DNA of 12,327 bases. Source: Candidatus Thorarchaeota archaeon. Its GTDB lineage: Archaea; Asgardarchaeota; Thorarchaeia; Thorarchaeales; Thorarchaeaceae. A program made the translations under genes and the position numbers. This document shows positions 12,135-12,327 of the stretch, piece after piece. The notes below the pieces were generated by a model. The model was not told the DNA's origin. It was given only the letters and a program-made list of their open reading frames with translations, and did no database searches. The stretch's first letter is position 1, and each line of letters opens with the position of its first letter. The stretch is from the NCBI GenBank assembly GCA_013138615.1, contig WTCK01000074.1, positions 1-12,327 of the forward strand, in the 5' to 3' direction.

Positions 12135-12155
12135 TAGACATGCATGTCTGAAGAT
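12135..12155 (+). other. Canonical anticodon-loop intron of tRNA-Arg
   Basis: This 21-nt intron lies between positions 37 and 38. A textbook bulge-helix-bulge is visible. The exon helix is CCAGC/GTTGG, the central 4-bp helix is CTTC (12129-12132)/GAAG (12150-12153), the 5' bulge is TAT (12133-12135), and the 3' bulge is ATA (12154-12156). The intron helix comes from the perfect palindrome AGACATGCATGTCT (12136-12149). Cuts after the second base of each bulge regenerate a normal 7-nt loop. Confidence 0.9.
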
Positions 12156-12210
12156 AGTTGGAGTTCGTGTGTTCAAATCACACCGGGCCCGCCATAATAC
12201 TCATTCTTGA

Positions 12211-12234
12211 GGGGCTAGGTTCAATACTAGTCCC
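12211..12234. other. Hairpin at the end of the possible minus-strand gene
   Basis: GGGGCTAG (12211-12218) pairs with CTAGTCCC (12227-12234), eight pairs with one G-T, around an 8-nt loop. It lies 17 nt beyond the tRNA CCA, and its right arm overlaps the stop codon of the possible minus-strand frame. It may mark transcript ends where the two units converge. Confidence 0.35.
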
Positions 12235-12327
12235 CAGCGAAGCTCAGCGAACGCGTAAGCCAGCTCGGTAACTCAAGCTCTAGTAGGTTTTCAAGCTGCT
12301 CTGCGCTCTCTATGGTCTTTGCCCCCT
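12227..12327 (-). CDS. Possible C-terminal fragment of a minus-strand protein
   Basis: On the minus strand a frame is open from the window edge (first full codon at 12325) to a TAG at 12229-12227, giving 32 residues: GAKTIESAEQLENLLELE, then LPSWLTRSLSFAGD. The other two minus frames are closed within 40 nt. The composition looks protein-like (alternating Glu/Leu, then a Trp-containing end), but the stretch is too short to assign a family. The gene, if real, would converge on the tRNA. Confidence 0.35.
   Translation of the reverse strand, partial: GAKTIESAEQLENLLELELPSWLTRSLSFAGD

Larger units (their letters stand above)
12065..12194 (+). tRNA. tRNA-Arg(UCU) with two probable introns and encoded CCA
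   Basis: The acceptor strands GGGCCCG (12065-12071) and CGGGCCC (12184-12190) pair fully. Discriminator G12191 and an encoded CCA (12192-12194) follow. The D stem is GCCT (12074-12077) with GGGC (12119-12122), containing one G-T. The anticodon stem is CCAGC (12124-12128) with GTTGG (12157-12161). The T arm is GTGTG-TTCAAAT-CACAC (12167-12183). Removing 12135-12155 leaves the loop CTTCTAA with anticodon TCT (12131-12133), so it decodes AGA/AGG. The D loop is about 31 nt too long, explained by a second insert at about 12085-12115; removing it gives AGCCCGGATA with G18-G19 at 12083-12084. It overlaps no protein gene. Confidence 0.9.

Overview
The window is archaeal chromosome, and almost all of it is a dense information-processing gene cluster on the + strand. 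The archaeal/eukaryotic-type ribosomal proteins S19e, L39e, L31e and LX/L18a, aIF6, prefoldin alpha, Spt5/NusG with a KOW domain, SecE/Sec61-gamma, a P0/P1 stalk pair with a shared C-terminal tail, TATA-like boxes and a tRNA intron with a bulge-helix-bulge motif all exclude bacteria. FtsZ upstream of secE-nusG-L11-L1-L10-L12 is a euryarchaeal-style order that other FtsZ-bearing archaea may share. Base composition looks moderate (just under 50% GC by eye). An Asgard or deep euryarchaeal lineage is possible, but the sequence alone does not settle it.

Layout. (1) 1-212: 3' end of a CRM/YhbY RNA-binding protein gene. (2) 213-385: spacer with a TATA-like box. (3) 386-4078: tight operon S19e, PDCD5-like, L39e (51 aa), L31e (long acidic N-terminal extension), aIF6, LX, prefoldin alpha, ftsY. 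Gaps are mostly 5-30 nt, with one 4-nt overlap. (4) 4152-6056: ornithine carbamoyltransferase and a PfkB-family sugar/nucleoside kinase, an apparent metabolic pair inserted between the translation and division genes. (5) 6058-6107: an imperfect palindrome ahead of ftsZ. (6) 6135-8282: ftsZ, secE (58 aa) and spt5/nusG; the Spt5 NGN domain is interrupted by a C2HC zinc-finger-like insert. (7) 8283-8531: long leader. (8) 8532-11084: L11-L1-L10-L12 stalk operon. (9) 11236-12018: histone-deacetylase-family amidohydrolase. (10) 12065-12194: tRNA-Arg(UCU), apparently with two introns (D-loop and anticodon loop) and encoded CCA. (11) From 12327 down to 12227: possible C-terminus of a minus-strand gene.

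The genes cover ribosome assembly (S19e, L39e, L31e, aIF6, LX, L1, L10, L11, L12), chaperoning and targeting of new proteins (prefoldin, FtsY, SecE), transcription elongation (Spt5) and division (FtsZ). No phage, IS, CRISPR or toxin-type element was seen. The points most worth a second look are the zinc finger inside Spt5, the two-intron tRNA, the acidic L31e extension and the structured spacers around ftsZ.
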